From Deltaproteobacteria bacterium (lineage in GTDB: Bacteria > Myxococcota_A > Polyangia > Polyangiales > Ga0077539), in contig JADJAE010000011.1 in assembly GCA_016704445.1 (NCBI GenBank), positions 150,712 to 214,711 of the forward strand: a stretch of 64,000 nt of DNA. Reading direction: 5' to 3'. Position 1 is the stretch's first letter. Every line of letters begins with the position of its first letter. The notes beneath the pieces are model-generated. The model saw only the letters and a list, made by a program, of their open reading frames with translations. It was not told the origin of the DNA and made no database searches. A program made the translations under genes and the position numbers. Of the stretch, positions 54,694 through 62,985 are shown piece after piece.

Positions 54694-55833
54694 ATGCGAA
54701 GCTTCGTCATCGCGCTGTGCCTGCTGGTCGGATGTGGGGGGACCACGGGTTCACCTACGGCGACCGACGCGGGCTCCGTCGATGTGGCGACGAGGCGTAC
54801 GACGCTGCGGGTGCACTACCCGGTCGGAGCCCGCTCGCTCAGCCTTCGCGGCGACCTCGCAGGGCTCTCCTGGGAGCGCGGGGTCTCCCTCACCCGCATC
54901 ACCGCCGACGTCTGGGAGTGGTCCTCCGACCAGGTCGCTCGCTCGTTTGAATGGAAGCCCCTCCTCGATGACCGCGAGTGGTCCATCGGGAGCAACTACC
55001 GCGCGTCTCCCGGTGCCACATTGGACATCTATCCCAGGTTCGTCGCTCGCTCGGGACGCTGGTCCCGTGTCATGTCCGCGTTTCACTCCGCGGTGCTCAA
55101 CAACGACCGCGGGCTCTGGCTCTATTTCCCGCCCTCCTACGACGAGAACCCCACCGCCCGCTTCCCCGTCGTCTACATGCACGACGGGCGGAACCTCTTC
55201 AACCCGGCGACGGCCTTCGGGGGAAACCCCTGGTACGCGCAGGACGCGCTGAACCACGGCGCCGAGATCGGATCCATCCGAGAGGCCATCGTCGTCGGCA
55301 TCGAGAACACCCCCGACCGCATCGACGAGTACACCCCCAGCCGCGACGCGGGCCGCATGGCAGGAGGCCGCGGCGCCCTGTACCTCCGGATGCTCATCGA
55401 GGAGGTGAAGCCGCTCATCGACCGCAGCTACCGCACCCGCCCCGGCGCGGCGGACACGGTGCTCCTCGGATCATCCCTCGGCGGGCTGATCTCCGCCTGG
55501 GCGGGCGTGCATCATGGGCAGGTCTTCGGAAACATCGGCGCGATGTCGCCCTCCACCTGGTGGGACGATCGGATGCTGTTGCGCGAGGTCGCCATGCTTC
55601 GCAGCCTCGAGGCGAGGCCCCGGCGCATCTACGTCGACAGCGGTGACGGCGGGGAAGGCCGAGACGACGTCGACAACACCGCGATGCTGGCCCAGGCGAT
55701 CAGGGCGGCGGGCTACCGCGACGAGATCGACCTCCGCTATGTGGTGCAGCGCGGGGCCGTCCACAACGAGGTGTACTGGGCGCAGCGGCTGCCTGGAGCG
55801 CTGGCGTTTCTGCTGGGGTCGAGAGACCCGTAG
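54694..55833 (+). CDS. Lipoprotein esterase of the esterase-D/enterochelin-esterase type
   Basis: A 379-residue secreted hydrolase. The N-terminus MRSFVIALCLLVGCGG carries a lipobox (LVGC). A beta-sandwich region (LRVHYPVGARSLSLRGDLAG ... VWEWSS) precedes the alpha/beta-hydrolase core. The nucleophile elbow GSSLGG lies near residue 255, VVYMHDGRNLF provides the oxyanion segment, and the late His is expected in GAVHNEVYW. The layout of a carbohydrate-binding-like domain plus esterase matches enterochelin esterase and cinnamoyl esterases. The substrate is unknown. Confidence 0.85.
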   Translation: MRSFVIALCLLVGCGGTTGSPTATDAGSVDVATRRTTLRVHYPVGARSLSLRGDLAGLSWERGVSLTRITADVWEWSSDQVARSFEWKPLLDDREWSIGSNYRASPGATLDIYPRFVARSGRWSRVMSAFHSAVLNNDRGLWLYFPPSYDENPTARFPVVYMHDGRNLFNPATAFGGNPWYAQDALNHGAEIGSIREAIVVGIENTPDRIDEYTPSRDAGRMAGGRGALYLRMLIEEVKPLIDRSYRTRPGAADTVLLGSSLGGLISAWAGVHHGQVFGNIGAMSPSTWWDDRMLLREVAMLRSLEARPRRIYVDSGDGGEGRDDVDNTAMLAQAIRAAGYRDEIDLRYVVQRGAVHNEVYWAQRLPGALAFLLGSRDP

Positions 55834-55844
55834 GCGGGGACCGC

Positions 55845-56867
55845 TCAGGGGATGAGCAGCACCTTGCCGACGTTCTTGCGGTCGTGGATGCGCTGGTGCG
55901 CCGCGGGGGCGTCGTCGAAGGAGAAGGTCGAGTCGATCACTGGCTTGATCGCGCCCTCTCGATAGAGCGCGAGGAGCTGGTTGAGCTGCCCGAGCAGCAT
56001 CTTCGACTCGCCCCAGAGGTGCCCCATGTTGACGCCGAAGATGCCGCGGTTGTCGTTCATGAGGTTGAAGGGGAAGAGGTCGATGAGGGGCATCTGGAGC
56101 ACGCCCTTCAGCAGCGAGAACACGTCCCGCCTGCCATCGGGCGAGAGCGAGGCCGCGCCGAACGCGAAGAGCCGTCCCGTGGGCGCGAGCACGCGGAAGC
56201 TCTTCTTCAGCGACGCCCCGCCCTGCGCGTCGAGCGCGATGTCGACCCCGCGGCCGCCGGTGATGCGACGCACCTCGGAGGAGAACTCCTGCGTGTGATA
56301 GTCGATGGCGTGGTCGAGCCCGGCGGACTTCAGGTACGCGTGCTTCGAGGCCGAGGCGGTGCCGATGGTGACCGCGCCCGCGTGCTTGCAGAGCTGTAGC
56401 GCCGCGAGCCCTACGCCCCCGGCGACCGCGTGGATGAGCACCGTGTCGCCCCGCTTCACGTTGCCGAGGTAGACCAGCATGTGATGCGCGGTGAAATAGA
56501 CCACCGGCAGCGCGGCGCCCTCCTCGAAGGACATCGACTCGGGCAGCTCGATGGCCATCCCGCTGTCGACGCAGACCGTGTCGCTGTATCCGCCGAAGCG
56601 AACCACGGCGAGCACCCGCTGGCCGACCCGCGAGGCGTCGACCCCTTCGCCTACCGCGTCGATCACCCCCGAGACCTCGTACCCGACCACCATGGGCGGC
56701 GGCGGCGCGTCGGGGTACATCCCGATGCGGGCCATGACGTCGGCGAAGTTGACGCCGCTCGCGCGCACCCGCACCCGCACCTCGCCCGCGGCGGGAGAAG
56801 GGTCGGGCGCCTCGCGCACCACGAGGACATCCGGGGTGCCGTGACGGGTGATCCAGATCTGTCTCAT
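55845..56867 (-). CDS. Quinone oxidoreductase-like MDR protein (VAT-1-like)
   Basis: A 340-residue NADPH-dependent medium-chain reductase. The N-terminal catalytic-type domain begins MRQIWITRHGTPDVL, and the Rossmann part has AVAGGVGLAALQLCKHAGA (near residue 145). No zinc-ligand Cys set is evident, which fits quinone or enoyl reductases. The ATG at 56867 is chosen over one six codons upstream. It follows the aldehyde dehydrogenase after about 39 bases, and together with glutathione peroxidase forms a same-strand run suited to detoxifying reactive carbonyls. Confidence 0.85.
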   Translation of the reverse strand: MRQIWITRHGTPDVLVVREAPDPSPAAGEVRVRVRASGVNFADVMARIGMYPDAPPPPMVVGYEVSGVIDAVGEGVDASRVGQRVLAVVRFGGYSDTVCVDSGMAIELPESMSFEEGAALPVVYFTAHHMLVYLGNVKRGDTVLIHAVAGGVGLAALQLCKHAGAVTIGTASASKHAYLKSAGLDHAIDYHTQEFSSEVRRITGGRGVDIALDAQGGASLKKSFRVLAPTGRLFAFGAASLSPDGRRDVFSLLKGVLQMPLIDLFPFNLMNDNRGIFGVNMGHLWGESKMLLGQLNQLLALYREGAIKPVIDSTFSFDDAPAAHQRIHDRKNVGKVLLIP

Positions 56868-56906
56868 GGCTCGCAGGGCTATCACGCGCCCCGGAGGAGT
56901 GTCGAT

Positions 56907-58364
56907 TCAGCGCCGGGGGATGAGGGCGCGCAGGGCGGTGTCGAGCACCGGGCCGTACGGAGGCCGGAGGAGGAAGGAGCCGTTGACGCGCGCCTGGTGG
57001 AAGACAGGCTTCATCTTGGACATCGCCTCGAAGCCCTCGCGGCCGTGGTAGTGGCCCATGCCGCTAGGGCCGACTCCGCCGAAGGGCAGGTCTTCCTGCG
57101 CGAAGTGCAGCATGGTCTCGTTGATCGAGACGCCGCCGGAGACGGTGCGGTCGATCACCGACTGCACGGCGACGTGGTCGTCGCCGAAGGCGTAGAGCGC
57201 GAGCGGTCGCGGTCGGTCATTGATGTACGCGATGGCCTCGTCGAGCGTGTCGTAGGGGACCACCGGGAGGATCGGCCCGAAGATCTCCTCCTGCATGACG
57301 GCCATGTCGTCGTTGACGTCGAGGAGCAGGACGGGACCGAGCTTCTTCGATCCCTCGAAGGACTCGCTCGCCGGAGCGAGGGAAACGACCGTCGCGCCCT
57401 TGGCCCGGGCGTCGTCGAGGAGGCCCTGCAGTCGGCTGCGGTGGTGCGCGTTGACGATGGAGGTGTAGTCGTCGTTGTCGCGCACGATGGGGTAGAGCTT
57501 CGCCGCGGCGGACCTGCACTCCGCCACGAAGGCGTCGCGCTCGGCGCGGGGGACGAGGGCGTAGTCGGGGGCGATGCAGGTCTGGCCGGCGTTGAAGAGC
57601 TTGCCGGAGACGATCGAGGTCGCCGTGCGGGACAGCGAGGCGTGCGGGGTGACGAGCGCCGGGGACTTGCCTCCGAGCTCGAGCACCACGGGCGTGAGGT
57701 TCTCCGCGGCGGCGCGCATCACGTGCTTGCCCACGCGGGTCGAGCCCGTGAAGAAGAGCAGGTCGAGGGGCAGCCGGCAGAACGCCTCGGCGACCTTCGG
57801 GCCGCCCTGGACGAGGCACACCTGGTCGGGCGCGAAGCACTCGTGGACGAGGTCGGCGATGAGGGCGCTGATGCGAGGGACGAGCTCCGAGGGCTTGAGC
57901 ATCACCCGGTTGCCCGCCGCGAGCGCGTAGATGAGCGGCGCGCCGAGGAGCTGGAAGGGGTAGTTCCAGGGGCCGATGATGCCGACCACGCCGAGGGGCT
58001 GGGGGACGATCTCGGCGCGGCCCGGCTGGAAGAGCCAGCGCACCGGGCGGGCCGTGGTGCTCATCCACTCCGCGAGGTGCTCTCGGGTGTGCTGGATGGA
58101 CTGGAGCGTGACGAAGACCTCCGCGACGAGCGTCTCGTGCCTGGAGCGATGTCCGAAGTCCTCGGAGATGGCCCGGGCGATGTCGTCCTGCCGACGGAGC
58201 ATCGCGCTCGCGAGCCGGTCGAGGTCGCCGATGCGCTCGTCGTAGGTGCGCGCGAGGCCATGCCGCGTGGCGCGGTGCATCGGGTCGAAGAGCGCTCGGA
58301 GCTCGGCATCGCCGGGCTCGGCGGGGCTGCTGGTCTTTGCGTCGATCGATACTTCGGTGGTCAT
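56907..58364 (-). CDS. Aldehyde dehydrogenase
   Basis: A 485-residue NAD(P)-dependent enzyme. The Asn of the oxyanion hole is in GPWNYPFQLL, the base Glu in VLELGGKSPA and the nucleophilic Cys in NAGQTCIAPDY (near residue 260). The type resembles fatty or coniferyl aldehyde dehydrogenases with ~450-490 residues. The ATG at 58364 is the natural start; a long upstream in-frame extension overlaps the glutathione peroxidase gene and is not conserved. The upstream gene ends 23 bases away, so co-transcription is likely. Confidence 0.9.
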   Translation of the reverse strand: MTTEVSIDAKTSSPAEPGDAELRALFDPMHRATRHGLARTYDERIGDLDRLASAMLRRQDDIARAISEDFGHRSRHETLVAEVFVTLQSIQHTREHLAEWMSTTARPVRWLFQPGRAEIVPQPLGVVGIIGPWNYPFQLLGAPLIYALAAGNRVMLKPSELVPRISALIADLVHECFAPDQVCLVQGGPKVAEAFCRLPLDLLFFTGSTRVGKHVMRAAAENLTPVVLELGGKSPALVTPHASLSRTATSIVSGKLFNAGQTCIAPDYALVPRAERDAFVAECRSAAAKLYPIVRDNDDYTSIVNAHHRSRLQGLLDDARAKGATVVSLAPASESFEGSKKLGPVLLLDVNDDMAVMQEEIFGPILPVVPYDTLDEAIAYINDRPRPLALYAFGDDHVAVQSVIDRTVSGGVSINETMLHFAQEDLPFGGVGPSGMGHYHGREGFEAMSKMKPVFHQARVNGSFLLRPPYGPVLDTALRALIPRR

Positions 58365-58387
58365 GGCGGGAGCCCTCGTGGTGGACG

Positions 58388-58867
58388 TCAGCCGAGCGCA
58401 GACTGGATGGCGCTGCGAAGCTCCTGCGACTCCGGCGAGACGCTCGAGCCGAAGCGGCCGACGACCTCGCCGCGGCCGTTGATCAGGAACTTCTCGAAGT
58501 TCCACTGGACGTCGCCCGGCGGGGTCGCCGCCGAGGTCAGCCATTGATAGAGCGGGTTCTGCCCGGCGCCCTTCACCACGATCTTCGCCGCCATCGGGAA
58601 GGTCACGTGGTAGTTCGTCTCGCAGAACGACCTGATCTCGTCGTTGGTCCCGGGCTCCTGCGCGCCGAACTCGTTGGACGGCACGCCCAGCACCATGAAG
58701 CCGCGGGGCTCGAGCTCCTGGTGCAACTGCTGGAGACCCTTGTACTGCGGCGTGAATCCGCAACGGCTCGCGACGTTGACCACCAGCACCGTCTTGCCGC
58801 GCAGCACGGCCAGGTCGCGCTCGGTGCCATCGATCGCGTAGAGCTTGAAATCATGCAGTGTCGTCAT
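58388..58867 (-). CDS. Glutathione peroxidase family protein
   Basis: A 159-residue peroxidase with Cys36 in NVASRCGFTPQY, where animal enzymes have selenocysteine, the Gln motif SNEFGAQEPG and the Trp motif WNFEKFL. Bacterial members often use thioredoxin and reduce lipid or hydrogen peroxides. ATG at 58867 with AAGGAG about 13 bases upstream. It leads the run peroxidase - aldehyde dehydrogenase - quinone oxidoreductase. Confidence 0.93.
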   Translation of the reverse strand: MTTLHDFKLYAIDGTERDLAVLRGKTVLVVNVASRCGFTPQYKGLQQLHQELEPRGFMVLGVPSNEFGAQEPGTNDEIRSFCETNYHVTFPMAAKIVVKGAGQNPLYQWLTSAATPPGDVQWNFEKFLINGRGEVVGRFGSSVSPESQELRSAIQSALG

Positions 58868-58889
58868 TGTGTGGTGGGACTCCTTCGGT

Positions 58890-59189
58890 TCAGCTCGCGC
58901 TCGTCTCGTCGAGGCTCTTCATCTTGCGGTGCAGGGCGGTGAGCTCGCCCTCGTACTCCTGCAGGTGCGACCAGGCCACGTAGAGGGCCACGCAGACCAG
59001 GGTGATGATCGAAAACGCCGCGAGCGCTGCCGCCGCGAAGCCCCACCGCCAGCCGATGAGGGGGACGGAGAGGAGCCCGAGGCCCATGTACGGAGCGCGG
59101 GTCATGCTCGTCCGAAGCTCGGTGATGTTGCCGAGGAGCCACGTCTCCCGATCGGCCATCTTGGTGCGTCGCTGCTCGCTTGCTTCCAC
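58890..59189 (-). CDS. Small membrane protein of unknown function
   Basis: A 99-residue protein with two hydrophobic segments (GLGLLSVPLIGWRWGFAAAA and SIITLVCVALYVAW) and a helical, charged end (EGELTALHRKMKSLDETSAS). The start is uncertain: GTG at 59189 has AAGGA 8 bases upstream, whereas ATG at 59159 has none. It lies 16 bases past the stop of the unknown gene at 59206-59994 and 22 bases before the glutathione peroxidase, so it may be part of the same transcript. No family recognised. Confidence 0.55.
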   Translation of the reverse strand: MEASEQRRTKMADRETWLLGNITELRTSMTRAPYMGLGLLSVPLIGWRWGFAAAALAAFSIITLVCVALYVAWSHLQEYEGELTALHRKMKSLDETSAS

Positions 59190-59205
59190 GAGGACGGTCC
59201 TTAGC

Positions 59206-59994
59206 TCACCGGACGATCGTCCAGCGACCCGAATATCTTGCAGCAAGGAAGCCGAACGCAAAGGGCTGCTCGTCGGTCGCGGCCACCAGGGGCGGCGCGC
59301 CGGAGGCGTCGGTGACGCGCACCATCCTCCCCTCTGCACAGGGGACGGCCGCGAGCTGGGAGGGATCGAAGGGAGCCACGCGCCACGTCGGGTCGGCGAA
59401 GAGTCCATCGAAGAGCTCGCGCTGCCCTTCATCGATCTCCGACACCGGGACGTCGAGGGCGCGAGCGAGCTCCTGGGACTTGAGCGCCGTGAGAGAGAGC
59501 AGGGCGTCGACGTCCTTCGCGACCAGCGCCGCGTGGACCTCCCCGGCGAGCGCCACCAGCGCGCGCGCGTCAGCCTCAACAGGGGGGGCGTCTGGCGCGT
59601 CCTGCCACACCCAGCGACCGAAGGCCCGCTCGGGGATCACCGTGAACTGCCGACCCCACACGCTGGCGAGCTCGCCCGGAGGCACCGGCATCGTCGCCTC
59701 GTCCCATCGGAAGGTGGCGACCACCCCCTGCGGACCGGGCTCGCTCCCGTGCTCTCCCGCGATGAGCTTCACGGTGATCGCGCGCGGAACTTCAAGCGCC
59801 CGGCCCTCGTCGTCGGTCATCGGCGCGACCGAGAGCTCGAGGCGGTTGGAGCCCTCGACGATGTACGGGTTGAGCTTCGCCTGAAACTGCCGCGCCCTCC
59901 CCTCCCACTCATTGAACACGTCGATGTCATTGAGGGTCACCTGGGCGACCAGACCCTCGCAGGTGACGTCGAGCACGTAAATCCAGTGCGGCAT
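59206..59994 (-). CDS. Uncharacterised 262-residue protein
   Basis: A soluble protein starting MPHWIYVLDVTCEGLVAQVT, with an N-terminal beta-rich part (IDVFNEWEGRARQFQAKLNP, RLELSVAPMTDDEGRALEVP) and a helical middle (DARALVALAGEVHAALVAKD). No signal peptide. It lies downstream of tRNA-Leu and a hairpin at 60081-60110. An in-frame start at 60114 would overlap that hairpin and is rejected. Function unknown; secretion-immunity style proteins sometimes look alike, but there is no partner gene to support that. Confidence 0.6.
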   Translation of the reverse strand: MPHWIYVLDVTCEGLVAQVTLNDIDVFNEWEGRARQFQAKLNPYIVEGSNRLELSVAPMTDDEGRALEVPRAITVKLIAGEHGSEPGPQGVVATFRWDEATMPVPPGELASVWGRQFTVIPERAFGRWVWQDAPDAPPVEADARALVALAGEVHAALVAKDVDALLSLTALKSQELARALDVPVSEIDEGQRELFDGLFADPTWRVAPFDPSQLAAVPCAEGRMVRVTDASGAPPLVAATDEQPFAFGFLAARYSGRWTIVR

Positions 59995-60080
59995 TGGGCG
60001 GTCAGCTCTCTCCGGGGGCGATGGCGCGAGGAAGCTACGACGGCTGTTGCTGCGCTGAAACCCGGAGCCCAGAATTAGAT

Positions 60081-60110
60081 CAGCCCACCGATCGGTTGAT
60101 CGGTGGGCTG
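60081..60110 (-). terminator. Strong hairpin downstream of tRNA-Leu
   Basis: CAGCCCACCGATC (60081-60093), loop GGTT, and GATCGGTGGGCTG (60098-60110) form a perfect 13-base stem, 9 bases past the 3' end of the tRNA on the minus strand. No long T-run follows (ATCTAATTCT on the minus strand). It probably terminates or defines the 3' end of the tRNA transcript. Confidence 0.65.
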
Positions 60111-60118
60111 ACACCCGG

Positions 60119-60200
60119 TGCGAGCGAAAGGACTTGAACCTTCACGGTGTTACCCGCTGGAACCTGAATCCAGTGCGTCTGCCAATTCCGCCACGCTCGC
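60119..60200 (-). tRNA. tRNA-Leu (anticodon CAG)
   Basis: Read on the minus strand, the acceptor arms GCGAGCG (60200-60194) and CGCTCGC (60126-60120) pair perfectly. The anticodon arm is CTGGA-TTCAGGT-TCCAG, anticodon CAG, and the T-arm loop is GTTCAAGTC. The D-arm begins GGCGGAATTGGCAGACGC, a common leucine form, with a long variable arm. CCA is not encoded after discriminator A (60119). A promoter candidate lies at 60216-60245. Confidence 0.95.
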
Positions 60201-60215
60201 GTCGAAGGGAGGCGG

Positions 60216-60245
60216 TGTCTACCTCCGACACTCGGGGGTCGTCAA
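60216..60245 (-). promoter_or_regulatory. Candidate promoter of tRNA-Leu
   Basis: On the minus strand TTGACG (60245-60240), an 18-base spacer, and TAGACA (60221-60216), about 15 bases before the tRNA start. The -35 is good and the -10 fair. Confidence 0.4.
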
Positions 60246-60469
60246 GAACTAAAAGCCTGGCTCTCTCTCGACGCGCGCCACGCTTCACGAAGTGCTTGCT
60301 GATCCCGCGTACGACCCTACGCGCCGTCACCCCCCGCGTCGCATCACCGGCTTCGCACCGATGGCTCATTTCGACCTGTCGAAAACGCTGCATTGCCCGT
60401 GAAAGCGGGAGAAGGGAGAGGGGTGGCACGGTGACTGCTGAAGTGTTCACCGAACGGAGCACGAAGATC

Positions 60470-60673
60470 ATGGCGTTCAGCGACGAGTGGATGGTCGGCG
60501 GGGTGAGCGAGGGGTCGGAGCAGTCGCTGCAGATCCTGGCCCGGAGCATCATTCGGGAGATGAAGCGGTCGGGGTATTCGAAGGCGCAGATGGTGGGCCT
60601 CGCGAGCGAGGTCATCGACCTGGTGAGCCGCGATCTCCGCGCCGAGTCCTCCTCCTCCACGCCCAACGTCTGA
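60470..60673 (+). CDS. Small acidic-helical protein of unknown function
   Basis: A 67-residue protein with a central helix-rich part (SLQILARSIIREMKRSGYSK ... QMVGLASEVIDLVSRDLRAE). It looks like a small regulatory or DNA-associated protein, but no family is recognised. The ATG at 60470 is favoured (GGAG about 12 bases upstream); a GTG at 60431 would add 13 residues, and a longer in-frame extension back to 60134 overlaps the tRNA and is rejected. It precedes gap by about 90 bases. Confidence 0.55.
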   Translation: MAFSDEWMVGGVSEGSEQSLQILARSIIREMKRSGYSKAQMVGLASEVIDLVSRDLRAESSSSTPNV

Positions 60674-60726
60674 GCCTTTCGCGGCCTTGCCATCGGGGCA
60701 CCTTCTGACTACGGTTCCGCCGCCGC

Positions 60727-60749
60727 GCGGGCCCGATTTGGAGGCCCGC
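60727..60749 (+). promoter_or_regulatory. Hairpin in the gap 5' leader
   Basis: GCGGGCC (60727-60733) and GGCCCGC (60743-60749) form a perfect 7-base stem with a 9-base loop, ending 5 bases before the Shine-Dalgarno GGAGGA (60755-60760) of gap. It could be a weak terminator of the small gene, or a leader structure that affects gap translation. Confidence 0.4.
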
Positions 60750-60763
60750 CTATGGAGGACGCA

Positions 60764-61789
60764 ATGGCTCGCAAGATCGCGATCAACGGGTTCGGCCGCA
60801 TCGGCCGGTGTGTACTTCGGGCGCTGAAGCAGCAAGGGACCCACGACCTTGACGTCGTTGCCATCAACGACCTCACGGACGCCAAGACCCTCGCCCACCT
60901 CCTGCGCCACGACTCTGTTCACGGCCGCTTCGACGCCGATGTGAAGGTCACCGAGAAGGGACTCAACGTCGCCGGCGACGAGATCGCCGTGTTCGCCGAG
61001 AAGGACCCGTCGAAGCTCCCGTGGAAGGCCCTCGGCGTGGACGTGGTGCTGGAGTGCACCGGTCGCTTCACCGACGCGGCCGGCTGCGGCAAGCACCTCG
61101 AGGCCGGCGCCAAGCGGGTGCTCCTCTCCGCGCCCACCAAGGGCGAGGAGGACAAGGACATCCTCACGCTCGTCTACGGCGTCAACCACACCTCGTACGA
61201 CCCGTCGAAGCACCGCATCCTCTCCAACGCCTCGTGCACCACCAACTGCCTCGCCCCGATGGCCAAGGTGCTCCACGAGAGCTTCGGCATCGTGAAGGGC
61301 CAGATGACCACGGTGCACAGCTACACCAACGACCAGGTCATCCTCGACGCGCCCCACAAGGACCTGCGCCGCGCCCGCGCCGCGGCCAACAGCATGATCC
61401 CCACCTCGACCGGCGCCGCGCGGGCCGTGGGCCTCGTGCTCCCCGACCTCAAGGGTCGCCTCGACGGCTTCGCGATCCGAGTGCCCACGATGGACGTCTC
61501 TATGGTGATCCTCTCCGCGAACGTCGGTCGCCGCACCAGCAAGGAGGAGGTCAACAACGCCCTCCGCGCCGCGGCCAACGGCCCCCTCAAGGGCGTGCTC
61601 GCGGTGAGCGACGAGCCCCTCGTCTCCTGCGACTACATCGGCAACCCGGCGAGCTCCACCGTCGACCTCGCGCTCACGCAGGTCATCGACGGCGACTTCG
61701 TGTCCGTGAGCTCCTGGTACGACAACGAGTGGGGCTTCTCCGTCCGCATGCTCGACGTGATGAAGTACCTCGGCTCGGTGGAAGGCTGA
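60764..61789 (+). CDS. gap: Type I glyceraldehyde-3-phosphate dehydrogenase
   Basis: A 341-residue glycolytic enzyme. The NAD-binding start is INGFGRIGRCVLRAL, and the catalytic Cys (near residue 157) sits in SNASCTTNCLAP; the C-terminus has SWYDNEWGFSVRMLD. The ATG at 60764 has GGAGGA 3 bases upstream, and is preferred to one four codons earlier. The stop shares a base with the pgk ATG (TGATG). Confidence 0.97.
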   Translation: MARKIAINGFGRIGRCVLRALKQQGTHDLDVVAINDLTDAKTLAHLLRHDSVHGRFDADVKVTEKGLNVAGDEIAVFAEKDPSKLPWKALGVDVVLECTGRFTDAAGCGKHLEAGAKRVLLSAPTKGEEDKDILTLVYGVNHTSYDPSKHRILSNASCTTNCLAPMAKVLHESFGIVKGQMTTVHSYTNDQVILDAPHKDLRRARAAANSMIPTSTGAARAVGLVLPDLKGRLDGFAIRVPTMDVSMVILSANVGRRTSKEEVNNALRAAANGPLKGVLAVSDEPLVSCDYIGNPASSTVDLALTQVIDGDFVSVSSWYDNEWGFSVRMLDVMKYLGSVEG

Positions 61790-62985
61790 TGGCCTCGCTG
61801 CTCGACCGCATCGTCCCCGTCGACGCCCTCGACGTGGCCTCGCGACGCGTCTTCGTGCGGGTGGACTTCAACGTCCCCCTCACCGACGACGGGCAGGTCG
61901 CCGACGACACCCGCATCCGCGAGGCGCTCCCGACGATCCGGCACCTGGTGCAGGCGGGCGCCCGCGTGGTGCTGGCTTCGCACCTCGGTCGGCCGAAGAA
62001 GGGCCGCGACCCGAAGTTCTCGCTCGCCGCCGCGGGCGAGCGCCTCGCCGACCTGCTCGGGAGCGAGATCGTGCTCACCGACGACTGCATCGGCGACGGC
62101 GCCCGCAAGGTGGTGCACGACCTCCGCGACGGGCGCGTGGCGCTGCTGGAGAACCTGCGCTTCCACCCCGAGGAGGAGGCCAACGACGAGGCCTTCGCGC
62201 GCGACCTCGCGAGGCTCTGCGACATCTACGTCAACGACGCCTTCGGGGCGGTGCACCGGGCGCACGCGAGCGTCGACGCGCTCCCGAAGCTGGTCGGGAC
62301 GCGCGGCGCGGGCTTCCTGCTGATGAAGGAGCTGAAGGTGCTCGGCGCGCTGGCGGCGGGCCCGGAACGCCCCTACCTCGCGGTGCTGGGCGGCGCGAAG
62401 GTGAGCGACAAGATCGCGGTGATCGAGGCGCTCTGCACCAAGATCGACGCGCTGCTCATCGGCGGGGCGATGGCCAACACCTTCCTGGCGGCGCAGGGCC
62501 GCCCGATGGGGCGCAGCCTCTTCGAGGTCGACAAGCTGCCGCTCGCCCGCGACCTGCTGGCGAGGGCGCAGGAGAAGCGCGTCACGGTGGTGCTGCCGAC
62601 CGACCTGGTGGTGGCGTCGCACGTGGGCGCGGCCGAGGGGCGCGTGGTCGCGGCGGACGCGGTCGGCCCGGAGGACATGGCGCTCGACATCGGTCCCGAC
62701 ACGGTGGCGAACTTCCGCAAGCACCTGCTCCGCGCCCGCAGCGTCTTCTGGAACGGCCCGATGGGGCTCTTCGAGAAGTCCCCCTTCTCGCAGGGGAGCA
62801 TCGGGGTCGCGAAGGCCATCGCGGAGGCCTCGGCCTTCTCGGTGGTGGGCGGCGGAGACTCGGTCGCCGCGGTGCACCAGGCGGGCCTCGCCGAGCGCTT
62901 CACCCACGTCTCCACCGGCGGCGGCGCCAGCCTGGAGCTCCTGGAGGGTCGCACGCTCCCCGGCGTGGAGGCGTTGCGGACGTGA
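61789..62985 (+). CDS. pgk: Phosphoglycerate kinase
   Basis: A 398-residue enzyme producing ATP from 1,3-bisphosphoglycerate. Motifs: VFVRVDFNVPL, SHLGRPKKG, the hinge-region sequence VNDAFGAVHRAHAS and the nucleotide end FSVVGGGDSVAAV with STGGGASLELLEG. It starts within the gap stop and its own stop overlaps the tpiA GTG (GTGA), so all three enzymes are coupled. Confidence 0.97.
   Translation: MASLLDRIVPVDALDVASRRVFVRVDFNVPLTDDGQVADDTRIREALPTIRHLVQAGARVVLASHLGRPKKGRDPKFSLAAAGERLADLLGSEIVLTDDCIGDGARKVVHDLRDGRVALLENLRFHPEEEANDEAFARDLARLCDIYVNDAFGAVHRAHASVDALPKLVGTRGAGFLLMKELKVLGALAAGPERPYLAVLGGAKVSDKIAVIEALCTKIDALLIGGAMANTFLAAQGRPMGRSLFEVDKLPLARDLLARAQEKRVTVVLPTDLVVASHVGAAEGRVVAADAVGPEDMALDIGPDTVANFRKHLLRARSVFWNGPMGLFEKSPFSQGSIGVAKAIAEASAFSVVGGGDSVAAVHQAGLAERFTHVSTGGGASLELLEGRTLPGVEALRT

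Noticed and set aside
56430..58547. A 705-codon plus-strand frame opposite the MDR, aldehyde dehydrogenase and peroxidase genes
   Set aside because: Composition is Arg/Asp/Val-rich without motifs, and the antisense genes show intact catalytic residues.
60134..60469. Long N-terminal extension of the 67-residue protein
   Set aside because: It would overlap the tRNA-Leu gene on the other strand, and nothing in it looks conserved.
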